This document shows positions 1-10,743 of a stretch of 22,454 nucleotides of DNA, piece by piece. The notes under the pieces were generated by a model. The model saw only the letters and a program-made list of their open reading frames with translations, searched no databases and was not told where the DNA came from. The stretch's first letter is position 1, and the number at the start of each line of letters is the position of its first letter. Location of the stretch: contig JACPPX010000094.1 in assembly GCA_016190785.1 (NCBI GenBank), positions 1-22,454 on the forward strand, in the 5' to 3' direction. A program made the translations under genes and the position numbers. The stretch comes from Chloroflexota bacterium. Its GTDB lineage: Bacteria > Chloroflexota > Anaerolineae > UBA7937 > JACPPX01.

Positions 1-220
1 ATGTAGGGGCTCATGCCAGGGAGCGGCGCGAACGGCGCGCCGGTGGCAGCGCCGCTGTTAGGCATCATAAATCCAGCCGAATTGGAGGGATCGCCCGCCA
101 GATTCGGACCGTAGGGGTTGCGGTAGGAACCACTGCCCGGCGGGGAGCAGAGCAGGATACGGCAGCCAAAGCCAGTGCGAAGAACAAGACAGCAAGCAGT
201 CGAGCGTGGGTGACTTTCAC
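1..220 (-). CDS. Lipoprotein, partial at window edge and probably frameshifted
   Basis: A GTG at 218-220 sits 4 bases after a strong GGAGGG Shine-Dalgarno that overlaps the stop of the upstream 60-residue gene, so the two are probably cotranslated. The first 28 residues form a lipoprotein signal peptide: K2/H5/R7, a hydrophobic run to residue 21, then A-V-S-C with the lipidation cysteine at residue 23. This frame stops at 65-67 (51 residues). From about 137 down to base 1, however, the -1 frame is open. It encodes a Gly/Pro/Ser/Asn-rich stretch (GSGSYRNPYGPN...) with mostly C- or G-ending codons, which is typical of a linker after a lipid anchor. The reading frame is therefore probably broken around the CCCC run at 142-145, either by a real indel or by a sequencing error. 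The alternative is a genuine 51-residue lipopeptide. Function is unknown. Confidence 0.5.
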
Positions 221-229
221 TATTCCCTC

Positions 230-412
230 CTATCCCCCGGCCCCGATACGGGGGAGAATTAGTGCCGCGGTGAAAACTACCAGGAGCATTACCAGAGGCA
301 TTGCCGCCAGGGCGGCGACGATGGCCAGGGCATAAGAGTTGGTGTGCTCATAGGCCAGAAAAAAACCAAAGGCCGAGCCGGCCACCACCATCAGAATGAT
401 TAAAGCCACCAT
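230..412 (-). CDS. Small two-helix membrane protein (60 aa), unknown function
   Basis: This 60-residue protein is almost entirely two hydrophobic segments, at about residues 2-21 and 28-54. They are joined by a short polar loop (EHTNS), and the protein ends in PRIGAGG. I do not recognise a family. Its reality is supported by a good promoter ending 9 bases before the ATG and by the downstream lipoprotein start, whose Shine-Dalgarno overlaps this gene's TAG. There is no Shine-Dalgarno before the ATG, which fits a leaderless transcript. A role with the lipoprotein at the cell envelope is plausible but inferred only from adjacency. Confidence 0.6.
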   Translation of the reverse strand: MVALIILMVVAGSAFGFFLAYEHTNSYALAIVAALAAMPLVMLLVVFTAALILPRIGAGG

Positions 413-421
413 CGCTCAGTA

Positions 422-449
422 ATTATCCCTGGGATATGCCCCTTGTCAA
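422..449 (-). promoter_or_regulatory. Sigma70-type promoter for the 60-aa membrane protein
   Basis: On the - strand there is a perfect TTGACA (444-449), a 16-base spacer and GATAAT (422-427, five of six matches). The -10 ends 9 bases before the ATG at 410-412, so the expected transcription start leaves only about 1-3 untranslated bases. The promoter abuts the left arm of the intergenic repeat. Confidence 0.6.
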
Positions 450-460
450 GGCACTGGACT

Positions 461-564
461 GTCATCCTGAGCGAAGCGAAGGATCTCGCTATGGTTTGTA
501 CTTTATTTTCGGATTGCAAGGTGTCTAGATCCTTCGTCCCGACACGGTCGGGCCTCAGGATGAC
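461..564. repeat. Palindromic intergenic repeat (MITE/REP-like), inverted arms
   Basis: The left arm at 461-486 (GTCATCCTGAG...GAAGGATCT) is matched in inverted orientation by the right arm at 527-564 (AGATCCTTCG...CTCAGGATGAC). The right arm carries an extra internal hairpin, CCCGAC-ACG-GTCGGG, at 538-552. The central 40 bases (487-526) are A+T-rich. The element starts 12 bases past the recR stop codon and would fold as a long stem, so it may act as a transcript end or 3' stabiliser for the dnaX-ybaB-recR operon. There is no U-tract, so it is not a classic intrinsic terminator. From memory, similar CATCCTGAG...GAAGGATCT repeats are common in intergenic DNA of several environmental bacterial phyla, including Chloroflexota. 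Confidence 0.75.
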
Positions 565-576
565 TGACAATGCCAG

Positions 577-1176
577 TCACATCTCCCTGCGGCCCTCCAG
601 GGCCCGGATAAGGGTAACCTGATCTGCATACTCCAGATCCCCGCCCACCGGCAGACCGTGAGCGATGCGGGTTACGCGGATTCCACGTGGAATAAGCAGG
701 CGGTGGAGATACATCGCGGTGGATTCCCCCTCCAGGTTGGGGTTGGTGGCCAGGATGATCTCCTCAATCTTCTCCTTATCCAAGCGGCGGAGGAGTTCAC
801 TGATTTTCAGATCCTCCGGCCCGATCCCGTCCACCGGAGAAATCGCCCCGTGGAGGACATGATACCGCCCGCGGTACTCGCCGGTGCGCTCGATGGCCAA
901 GACATCCAGGGGCTCTTCTACCACGCAGATCACACTTTTATCCCGCTGCGGATCGGAGCAGATGGCGCAGGGATTTTCATCACTAAGGTTAAAGCAGATC
1001 TCGCACTCCCGTATGTTTTGCCGCAGTTCACCAATGGCTTGGGCCAGGGCGGTCGCTTGCTCCTTGGGGGCGCGCAGGAGGTAGAAGGTCAGCCGCGAGG
1101 CAGTCTTGGGGCCAATGCCCGGGAGACGGCTGAGTTCAGCGATGAGCCGGGCCAAGGGTTTGGCTAGGGTGAACAT
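577..1176 (-). CDS. recR: Recombination mediator RecR
   Basis: RecR works with RecF and RecO to load RecA at single-stranded gaps during recombinational repair. The 199-residue length is typical. The order of parts is canonical: an N-terminal helix-hairpin-helix (LPGIGPKTA, about residues 18-26), a four-cysteine zinc site (C58, C61, C70, C73), and a Toprim domain ([12 protein letters not shown] from about 85, then [11 protein letters not shown] from 144). A C-terminal [13 protein letters not shown] segment from 173 completes it. It is the last gene of dnaX-ybaB-recR, and its ATG lies one base after the ybaB stop codon. This gene order is widely conserved in bacteria. Downstream is the palindromic repeat at 461-564. 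Confidence 0.97.
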   Translation of the reverse strand: MFTLAKPLARLIAELSRLPGIGPKTASRLTFYLLRAPKEQATALAQAIGELRQNIRECEICFNLSDENPCAICSDPQRDKSVICVVEEPLDVLAIERTGEYRGRYHVLHGAISPVDGIGPEDLKISELLRRLDKEKIEEIILATNPNLEGESTAMYLHRLLIPRGIRVTRIAHGLPVGGDLEYADQVTLIRALEGRREM

Positions 1177-1177
1177 C

Positions 1178-1486
1178 TCACAAACCAGGCAACTTCAAAC
1201 CGCTGGTGATCCCTCCCAGCCTTTTCTGGGCCAACTCCTGGGCCTGGGCCGTGGCCTGGTTCATCGCCGTAGCAATAAGACCTTGCAATTTCTCCCTCTC
1301 TTCGCTTTTGAGGAGCTGGGGCGGAATCTCCACTGCCTTCACTTTTTGATCCCCACTCATTGTCACCTTAACTCCCCCCGCCGAGCCGACCACTGTTTCC
1401 TGGGCCAGGGCTTCCTGGGCGGCGACCATCTTTTGCTGGAGTTCTTTTATTCTTTTCTGAAGGTCCAGCGGATTAGGTATCCCCAT
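1178..1486 (-). CDS. ybaB: YbaB/EbfC nucleoid-associated protein
   Basis: This is a small DNA-binding protein of the YbaB/EbfC family, 102 residues, the usual size. It has an N-terminal helix rich in K/Q/E ([19 protein letters not shown]). The family beta-sheet core follows ([24 protein letters not shown]), then a C-terminal helix ([19 protein letters not shown]). The ATG is preceded by GGAAGAGG, and it overlaps the 3' end of dnaX by 14 bases in another frame, so translation is coupled. The family is usually encoded between dnaX and recR, as here. Its exact role remains loosely defined: it binds DNA as a dimer and may help organise the nucleoid. Confidence 0.95.
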   Translation of the reverse strand: MGIPNPLDLQKRIKELQQKMVAAQEALAQETVVGSAGGVKVTMSGDQKVKAVEIPPQLLKSEEREKLQGLIATAMNQATAQAQELAQKRLGGITSGLKLPGL

Positions 1487-2603
1487 CCTCTTCCTTCCCT
1501 ACCCCGCTGCTCAGTGGTGCCACCTCTGCCCCCATCTCCCGCGCCAGGCGGATCACCGGGTCCTCACTCGCCGGCGATGCTTTTCTCTCTGCCACTTCCT
1601 GGATGAGGACGCACTGCACCCCCACCGCCCGACCCATTATTTGCTGCAAGGCATCCACCACCACTTCCCGGTTACGGGCATTCTCGATCTGCCCCTTATG
1701 AAATGGGTAGTAAAATCCGAGGACCACCTTGTCTCTCCTCACCCCCAGCGGCTCACCGGATTTAAGCAGCGCCTCCACATGCAGGTTCTTGGTGCGGATG
1801 AGACCCATAAACTCTTCCCAACGGGATTTCAGTAGTTCAAAGGACCCCACATCCCATTCTCCGTCTGTACTGGCAGCGGCAGGAGGATTATTGCGGCGCG
1901 AAGGCGGAGGAGGTTGGTTCTTTGCCGGCGATTGTGGGGTCGAGCCCCGGCTTGCCGCCGCTGGTTTCTTCTTAGGCGGGGGCGTTTCGGCGACTGGCAA
2001 TTCTTGCCCCTCAGATAGCACCGAGTCAACAAAGGCCAGCTCCAGGGGCAACTCCGGGGGCAGGGAGGCTTTGAAATCCCAACTCGCCCGCTGGAAATTG
2101 CGGATGACTGTGCTCAACTGCTCTAAACTTATACCCTGGCCAAGCCGTGCCATTTCTTGCCCAACCTCGGGGGTAACCTGAGGTGGATCTTGGCCGGTAA
2201 CCTTCAAAAGGAGCACCCCTCGCAGATACTCGATCACCTGCCGCGCCAGTTGCCGGGGATCGGCCCCTTCCCGCACCGCCCCGTCGATGATCTGCAAACC
2301 TTCGGCCAGATTCTGGCTGGCAATCTTTTCCACCAAGGAAGAGACGGCTTGGGGAGAGACGCTCCCCAAGATAGCCTGGACCTGAGCCAGGGTAACTTCC
2401 CTCGCTCCTCCCGCCGCCACCTGATCCAGCAGGCTGTCAGAGTCGCGCATGCTTCCATTGGCCTGGCGGGCAATGAGTTCCAAGGCCTCTTCCTCGACTT
2501 TGAACCCTTCCTGCTCGGCAATCCACTTTAAGCGCTGCATGATTTTATTCAAGGGCAAGGGGCGGAAATCAAAACGCTGGCAGCGGGAAAGGATGGTGGG
2601 CAA
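1473..2603 (-). CDS. dnaX: DNA polymerase III gamma/tau subunit DnaX, 3' part after an in-frame stop
   Basis: This is the downstream piece of dnaX, in the same frame as the upstream piece. Homology actually starts right after the TAA at 2637-2639: the codons at 2604-2636 read FILSTTEPHKV, the family's sensor-1 region. The first usable start codon is a TTG at 2601-2603 with no Shine-Dalgarno. The piece holds the SRC arginine-finger motif (ILSRCQRFDF), the AAA+ lid and the collar domain. After these come a Pro/Ala/Lys-rich linker at roughly residues 200-245 and a C-terminal tau-like domain. Joined to the upstream piece, the product is about 538 residues, normal for DnaX. I saw no obvious A-rich slippery site for a programmed gamma frameshift. 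The interruption may be an assembly error, since dnaX is normally essential. Confidence 0.85.
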   Translation of the reverse strand: MPTILSRCQRFDFRPLPLNKIMQRLKWIAEQEGFKVEEEALELIARQANGSMRDSDSLLDQVAAGGAREVTLAQVQAILGSVSPQAVSSLVEKIASQNLAEGLQIIDGAVREGADPRQLARQVIEYLRGVLLLKVTGQDPPQVTPEVGQEMARLGQGISLEQLSTVIRNFQRASWDFKASLPPELPLELAFVDSVLSEGQELPVAETPPPKKKPAAASRGSTPQSPAKNQPPPPSRRNNPPAAASTDGEWDVGSFELLKSRWEEFMGLIRTKNLHVEALLKSGEPLGVRRDKVVLGFYYPFHKGQIENARNREVVVDALQQIMGRAVGVQCVLIQEVAERKASPASEDPVIRLAREMGAEVAPLSSGVGKEEDGDT

Positions 2604-2636
2604 GACTTTGTGGGGCTCGGTGGTAGACAGAATAAA

Positions 2637-3089
2637 TTAGTCGTGTCGCGGTGGTTCCTCCAGAGTTTTCAAGAGGGCATTGGAGGCGGCATCGGTGAGC
2701 ATATGCACTTCATCGATGATATAGACTTTGTAGCGGGCCTCGCTGGGGGCAAAAACTATTTTGTCGCGGAGCTCCCGCACCTCATCTATCCCACGGTGGG
2801 AAGCGGCATCGATCTCGATAAGGTCCAAAGACCTCCCCTCATCAATAGAGCGACAGATGGAGCAGGAATTATCCGGCCGCTTGTCTTCGGGGCCTAAACA
2901 ATTCACCCCTTTGGCCAGGATGCGGGCAGTGGTAGTTTTCCCCGTGCCCCGCGGTCCGCTGAAGAGATAGGCATGGACGGTGCGGCCCGAGGCCAAAGCA
3001 TTTTTGAGGGTCTGGGTAACATGTTCCTGACCCAGGACTTCTTCGAAACTTTTGGGACGCCACTTACGGTAGAGGGCTGGTCCAGCCAT
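2637..3089 (-). CDS. dnaX: DNA polymerase III gamma/tau subunit DnaX, 5' part ending at a premature TAA
   Basis: This is the N-terminal 150 residues of the clamp-loader ATPase that loads the sliding clamp and, as tau, organises the replisome. It opens with [17 protein letters not shown], as expected for the family. The Walker A motif GPRGTGKT is at 45-52, the Walker B motif VYIIDEVH at 122-129, and the end is [11 protein letters not shown] followed by D and TAA. The family continues as R-H-V-x-F-I-L at this point, and the downstream frame supplies F-I-L. The zinc site shows C64, C76 and C79, but the cysteine normally three residues before C76 is Asp. The start was placed at the ATG 3087-3089, because residues from an earlier ATG at 3197 do not resemble DnaX. 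No Shine-Dalgarno precedes this ATG. Confidence 0.85.
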   Translation of the reverse strand: MAGPALYRKWRPKSFEEVLGQEHVTQTLKNALASGRTVHAYLFSGPRGTGKTTTARILAKGVNCLGPEDKRPDNSCSICRSIDEGRSLDLIEIDAASHRGIDEVRELRDKIVFAPSEARYKVYIIDEVHMLTDAASNALLKTLEEPPRHD

Positions 3090-3103
3090 GGGAGACAAAA
3101 GGG

Positions 3104-3132
3104 AGTGTACCACCCGCGAGTACGGATTGCAA
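3104..3132 (-). promoter_or_regulatory. Promoter for the dnaX operon (extended -10)
   Basis: On the - strand there is TTGCAA (3127-3132), a 17-base spacer and TACACT (3104-3109), with an extended -10 TG one base upstream of the hexamer. The -10 ends 14 bases before the dnaX ATG, so the leader would be only about 6-8 bases, with no Shine-Dalgarno. It lies back to back with the ahcY promoter. Confidence 0.45.
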
Positions 3133-3140
3133 GCCATCGG

Positions 3141-3169
3141 TTGACAAAAGGATAAGCGTGTGCTACCCT
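3141..3169 (+). promoter_or_regulatory. Promoter for ahcY (extended -10)
   Basis: There is a perfect TTGACA (3141-3146), a 17-base spacer and TACCCT (3164-3169), preceded by the extended -10 dinucleotide TG at 3161-3162. The start codon of ahcY is 30 bases past the -10. The -35 is 8 bases from the opposing -35 of the dnaX promoter, so the two promoters face away from a shared centre. Confidence 0.45.
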
Positions 3170-3193
3170 CATCTTCCCGCAAGAAATATCTGA

Positions 3194-4462
<1,269 letters not shown>

Positions 4463-4508
4463 CACTGTGTTGCAGCCTACAGGCCGTGAATTCAAATGGC
4501 AATAAATA

Positions 4509-4997
4509 ATGCTGATTCTGACGGGCCCATCGGGAGCAGGCAAGAATACCGTTGCAGTCGAATTGGCCAAGCAGTCCAGTCGTTGCGCCGTGATTGATGT
4601 AGATGTTGTTCGCTGGATGGTATTACAACCGCACAAGGCTCCGTGGGAGGGAGAAGAGGGGAAAGCTCAGCAGAGGCTAGGAGTTAAGAACGCCTGTGCG
4701 CTCGCTCGTAACTTTATTAATGCGGGATTTGATGTAATCATCTTAGACGTTCTTTCAGACGATACAGCCCGGCTATATAAAGAAGAATTAAAAGCAATCG
4801 GGCCGAAAATAGTGCTGCTTTTGCCTACACTTAATGAGATAAACCGGAGGAACACCAATAGAGAAACACGACTCAAGCCGGAGGAAGTGAAAGCACTCTA
4901 CTACCAGCAACAAAACCTTACGGAATACGATCTAAAGATTGATAACAGCCATTTGACCGCTCAAGAACTGGCAAGACAACTTATGAGCATGGATTAA
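4509..4997 (+). CDS. P-loop nucleotide/nucleoside kinase-like protein
   Basis: This 162-residue P-loop phosphotransferase-like protein has Walker A GPSGAGKNT at residues 6-14. A VIDVDVVRWM strand follows, suited to binding a phosphate acceptor, then IILDVLSD, and a basic lid region RRNTNRETRLKPEEV that resembles AAA_33-type small kinases. The substrate cannot be named from sequence. It sits between the SAH hydrolase and SAM synthetase genes with gaps of 46 and 88 bases, looser than the rest of the run. By hand count its G+C is about 46% (4561-4980), against about 63% at the start of the next gene, so it may be a late arrival. Acting on adenosine released by SAH hydrolysis is a speculative possibility. 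The ATG at 4509 puts the P-loop at the N-terminus as expected; no clear Shine-Dalgarno is visible. Confidence 0.75.
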   Translation: MLILTGPSGAGKNTVAVELAKQSSRCAVIDVDVVRWMVLQPHKAPWEGEEGKAQQRLGVKNACALARNFINAGFDVIILDVLSDDTARLYKEELKAIGPKIVLLLPTLNEINRRNTNRETRLKPEEVKALYYQQQNLTEYDLKIDNSHLTAQELARQLMSMD

Positions 4998-5085
4998 CCT
5001 GATCCCGGCTCAGAGGTGTATTAGGGACCTGCTGCCAAACCTGAAGATAGCCGAATCCTGATAACCAAAAGAAGGGAAGAATATA

Positions 5086-6291
5086 ATGCGCAATATCACC
5101 ATTGAAACCCTCAACCACACCCCGGTGGGCCAGCAGCAGGTGGAGCTGGTGGAGCGGAAGGGCCGGGGCCACCCCGATTCCATCTGTGATGCCATAATGG
5201 AAGAAGTCTCCCGCGCCCTCTCCCGCGAATACCTCAAAACCTTCGGGCGGGTGCTGCACCACAATATCGACAAGGGCTTCTTGGTCGCCGGCCGCACCTC
5301 CCCCAAACTGGGTGGGGGTAAGGTCGAAGAGCCAATGAAACTCATCTTCGGCGACCGCGCGGTGCGGGAGTTCGGTGGAGAAAAAATAGATGTCACCGGG
5401 ATCGCCTTCGCTACTGCCCGCCAATGGTTCAAAGAGAGCCTGCGTTTTGTCGACCCCGAAAAGCACGTGACCCTCATCGATGAGATCAAGCCTGGCTCCC
5501 CAGAACTCATCGATATTTTCGGGCGGGAGGTCATCGGGGCCAATGACACCTCGGCCGCTGTGGGGTATGCTCCCCTCACTCCTACTGAGCAGATAGTAAA
5601 AGCCACCGAACGCTACCTCAACTCCCGCGAATTCAAAAAAGATTTCCCCGAATCCGGCGAAGACATCAAGGTGATGGGCTTCCGCCGCGGCCCGGACCTG
5701 ACCCTCACCGTGGCCCAGGCTTTTGTCGATCAATTTATCGATAGCGAGCAGAAATACTTTTCCCGCAAAGCCGAGATCCATGATGCCCTGAGCGAGTACC
5801 TGGCCCGGGAAAGCCAGGATTTCGAACGGGTCAAGATCGATATCAATACCCTGGACCAAGCGGGCCGTGGGGAAGGAGGAATGTACCTTACCGTTCTGGG
5901 GACCTCCGCCGAGGGCGGGGACTCTGGGCAGGTGGGTCGGGGCAACAAAGTCAACGGGGTGATCGCCCTCAACCGCCCGATGAGCACCGAGGCCGCAGCC
6001 GGGAAAAACCCGGTGAGCCATGTGGGGAAAGTCTATAATTTGCTCTCCCACCGCATCGCCAATGAGGTCTATCAAAAGGTGCCAGGGGTCCGAGAAGTTT
6101 ACATCTGGCTGTGCAGCCAGATCGGCCAGCCCATCGACCAGCCGCTCATTGCCTCCGCCCAGCTAATCCTCCAACCCGGAGTGAGTCTGCAAAAGATCTC
6201 CCCCCAGGTAGAAGAAGTGATGGAACAGGAGCTGGCAGGCATCTATAGCTTCACCGAAAGCCTGACCCGCGGCGAGCATAGTGTCTGGTAG
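5086..6291 (+). CDS. mat: S-adenosylmethionine synthetase, archaeal type
   Basis: This enzyme makes SAM from methionine and ATP. The 401-residue protein belongs to the archaeal-type family (AdoMet_Synthase), distinct from the usual bacterial MetK. It shows KGRGHPDSICD (residues 25-35), HHNIDKGFLVAGRTSPKLGGG in the N-terminal third, and GYAPLTPTEQ in the middle. The family glycine-rich block GTSAEGGDSGQVGRGNKVNG and NRPMSTEAAAGKNPVSHVGK follow, ending in TRGEHSVW. AAGGGAAG lies about 8 bases before the ATG. With ahcY it forms a SAM cycle pair that could feed the methyltransferase at 15120-15857 among others. The family occurs patchily in bacteria. The rmd start is only 3 bases after its stop codon. 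Confidence 0.95.
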   Translation: MRNITIETLNHTPVGQQQVELVERKGRGHPDSICDAIMEEVSRALSREYLKTFGRVLHHNIDKGFLVAGRTSPKLGGGKVEEPMKLIFGDRAVREFGGEKIDVTGIAFATARQWFKESLRFVDPEKHVTLIDEIKPGSPELIDIFGREVIGANDTSAAVGYAPLTPTEQIVKATERYLNSREFKKDFPESGEDIKVMGFRRGPDLTLTVAQAFVDQFIDSEQKYFSRKAEIHDALSEYLARESQDFERVKIDINTLDQAGRGEGGMYLTVLGTSAEGGDSGQVGRGNKVNGVIALNRPMSTEAAAGKNPVSHVGKVYNLLSHRIANEVYQKVPGVREVYIWLCSQIGQPIDQPLIASAQLILQPGVSLQKISPQVEEVMEQELAGIYSFTESLTRGEHSVW

Positions 6292-6294
6292 CCG

Positions 6295-9652
<3,358 letters not shown>

Positions 9653-9654
9653 TA

Positions 9655-9684
9655 TTGACAAGATCCACCCGATTGTGATAGAAT
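9655..9684 (+). promoter_or_regulatory. Near-consensus sigma70 promoter for polyprenyl synthase
   Basis: There is a perfect TTGACA (9655-9660), an 18-base spacer and TAGAAT (9679-9684, five of six matches), plus an extended -10 TG at 9676-9677. A Shine-Dalgarno-like AAGGAAA follows before the ATG at 9712. The promoter begins only 3 bases after the phosphohexomutase stop codon. Confidence 0.75.
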
Positions 9685-9711
9685 TCACATAGTAAATTAA
9701 GGAAACCAAAC

Positions 9712-10671
9712 ATGGGCTTCCCATCTTTAGAACTCATAAGCAAAGAACTACAACAGGTCGAATCTCTCATCCGCCAAGCAACCAGGGTTGAAGAGCCGAA
9801 AATTCGGGAACCACTGAAAGGCCTGCTGTGGGGCGGAAAGCGGATCCGCCCCGCTCTCCTCATCCTTTCCTCTAAGTTTCGTTCTGCGGATCCCAAAAAG
9901 GTGACTAGCCTGGCCGCGGCGGTAGAACTCCTCCACGCCGCCACCCTCATCCACGATGATCTGATCGATGGCGCGCGAACCCGTCGGGGCAGGCGCACCC
10001 TAAACAGCAAATTGTCAGAAGGGGAAGCGGTCCTGGTCGGGGATTACCTCTTTGCCTGGGCGGCGGGGCTCGCGGCCAAAGCCGCTGACCAGTCTCTGAT
10101 CTGGCGCTTTGCTGAAACCACCCAAGAAATTGTCTTAGGGGAACTGCAAGAGGCGATAGCCAAACCCTGGGTCATGACCCGCAAAGATTACTATCGCCGC
10201 ATCTCCAACAAAACCGCCTCCCTCTTTTCCATGGCCAGCGAGGCCGGGGCGGTTATCAGCGGAGCTCCGCAACAGGAAGTTAACGCCCTAGCCAAGTACG
10301 GCTATAACCTAGGTATGGCTTTCCAGATCGTGGATGATATTCTGGATGTAATCGGGGACAAAAAAGAATTGGGTAAGCCCACCGGCTCCGACCTCCGCCA
10401 GGGAGTGGTCACCCTGCCCATTCTCTATTTCACCGAGAAAAATAAAGAGTGGCGCAACCTTCCCAAGCTTCTCAGCGATGGCTCGCTTCAAGAAAAGCGC
10501 ATCGAAAAATTATTGGGTTTGGTTCGAGCCTCGCCGGCCATCTCTCTATCCCGCTCAGAAGCGGAAGGATACACCCAAAAAGCAAAAAAAGCGTTAGATA
10601 TCCTTCCCTCTAACCCCTACCGCCAGGCTCTCCTAGATTTGGCGGATAGCCTCCTCCTCCGTCACAATTAA
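9712..10671 (+). CDS. Long-chain polyprenyl diphosphate synthase (trans-type)
   Basis: This enzyme condenses isopentenyl diphosphate units onto an allylic primer to make long all-trans prenyl chains, for example for quinone tails. The 319 residues hold the GGKRIRP substrate motif (41-47), the first aspartate-rich motif DDLID (82-86) followed by TRRG, and the second, DDILD (208-212). The fifth residue before the first motif is Ala77, a small residue, which fits a long product rather than farnesyl or geranylgeranyl. Exact chain length cannot be read from sequence. It has its own strong promoter and 72 bases separate it from the next gene, so it looks like a single-gene unit. Undecaprenyl carriers are normally made by an unrelated cis-type enzyme, so a direct role in the neighbouring glycan pathway is not certain. 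Confidence 0.92.
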   Translation: MGFPSLELISKELQQVESLIRQATRVEEPKIREPLKGLLWGGKRIRPALLILSSKFRSADPKKVTSLAAAVELLHAATLIHDDLIDGARTRRGRRTLNSKLSEGEAVLVGDYLFAWAAGLAAKAADQSLIWRFAETTQEIVLGELQEAIAKPWVMTRKDYYRRISNKTASLFSMASEAGAVISGAPQQEVNALAKYGYNLGMAFQIVDDILDVIGDKKELGKPTGSDLRQGVVTLPILYFTEKNKEWRNLPKLLSDGSLQEKRIEKLLGLVRASPAISLSRSEAEGYTQKAKKALDILPSNPYRQALLDLADSLLLRHN

Positions 10672-10727
10672 TCCTCCCTAAAAATCCTCGTCCACTCCCC
10701 AGGCCTTTCCCTTTACTCTGTCACCGC

Positions 10728-10736
10728 TGGTATAAT
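10728..10736 (+). promoter_or_regulatory. Extended -10 promoter for the glycan operon, leaderless
   Basis: TG-G-TATAAT is a perfect extended -10 element (TATAAT at 10731-10736). No good -35 is visible at 17-18 bases upstream, where only TTCCCT-like sequence occurs. The hexamer ends 7 bases before the ATG at 10744, so transcription would start at, or within a base or two of, the start codon. There is no Shine-Dalgarno. Confidence 0.6.
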
Positions 10737-10743
10737 TTCAGCA

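Noticed and set aside
658..1167. 169-codon + strand open frame opposite recR
   Set aside because: It is antisense to RecR, which has its zinc site and Toprim motifs intact, and it has no start signals.
1921..2000. Programmed frameshift site in dnaX to make a gamma form
   Set aside because: The Pro/Lys-rich linker has short A runs but no A-AAA-AAG-type slippery heptamer with a stem-loop that I could see.
4981..6075. Long open frame (364 codons) on the - strand opposite the SAM synthetase
   Set aside because: It lies antisense to a clear gene whose motifs are intact, and its product resembles no family. It arises from the G+C-rich codon pattern of the + strand gene.
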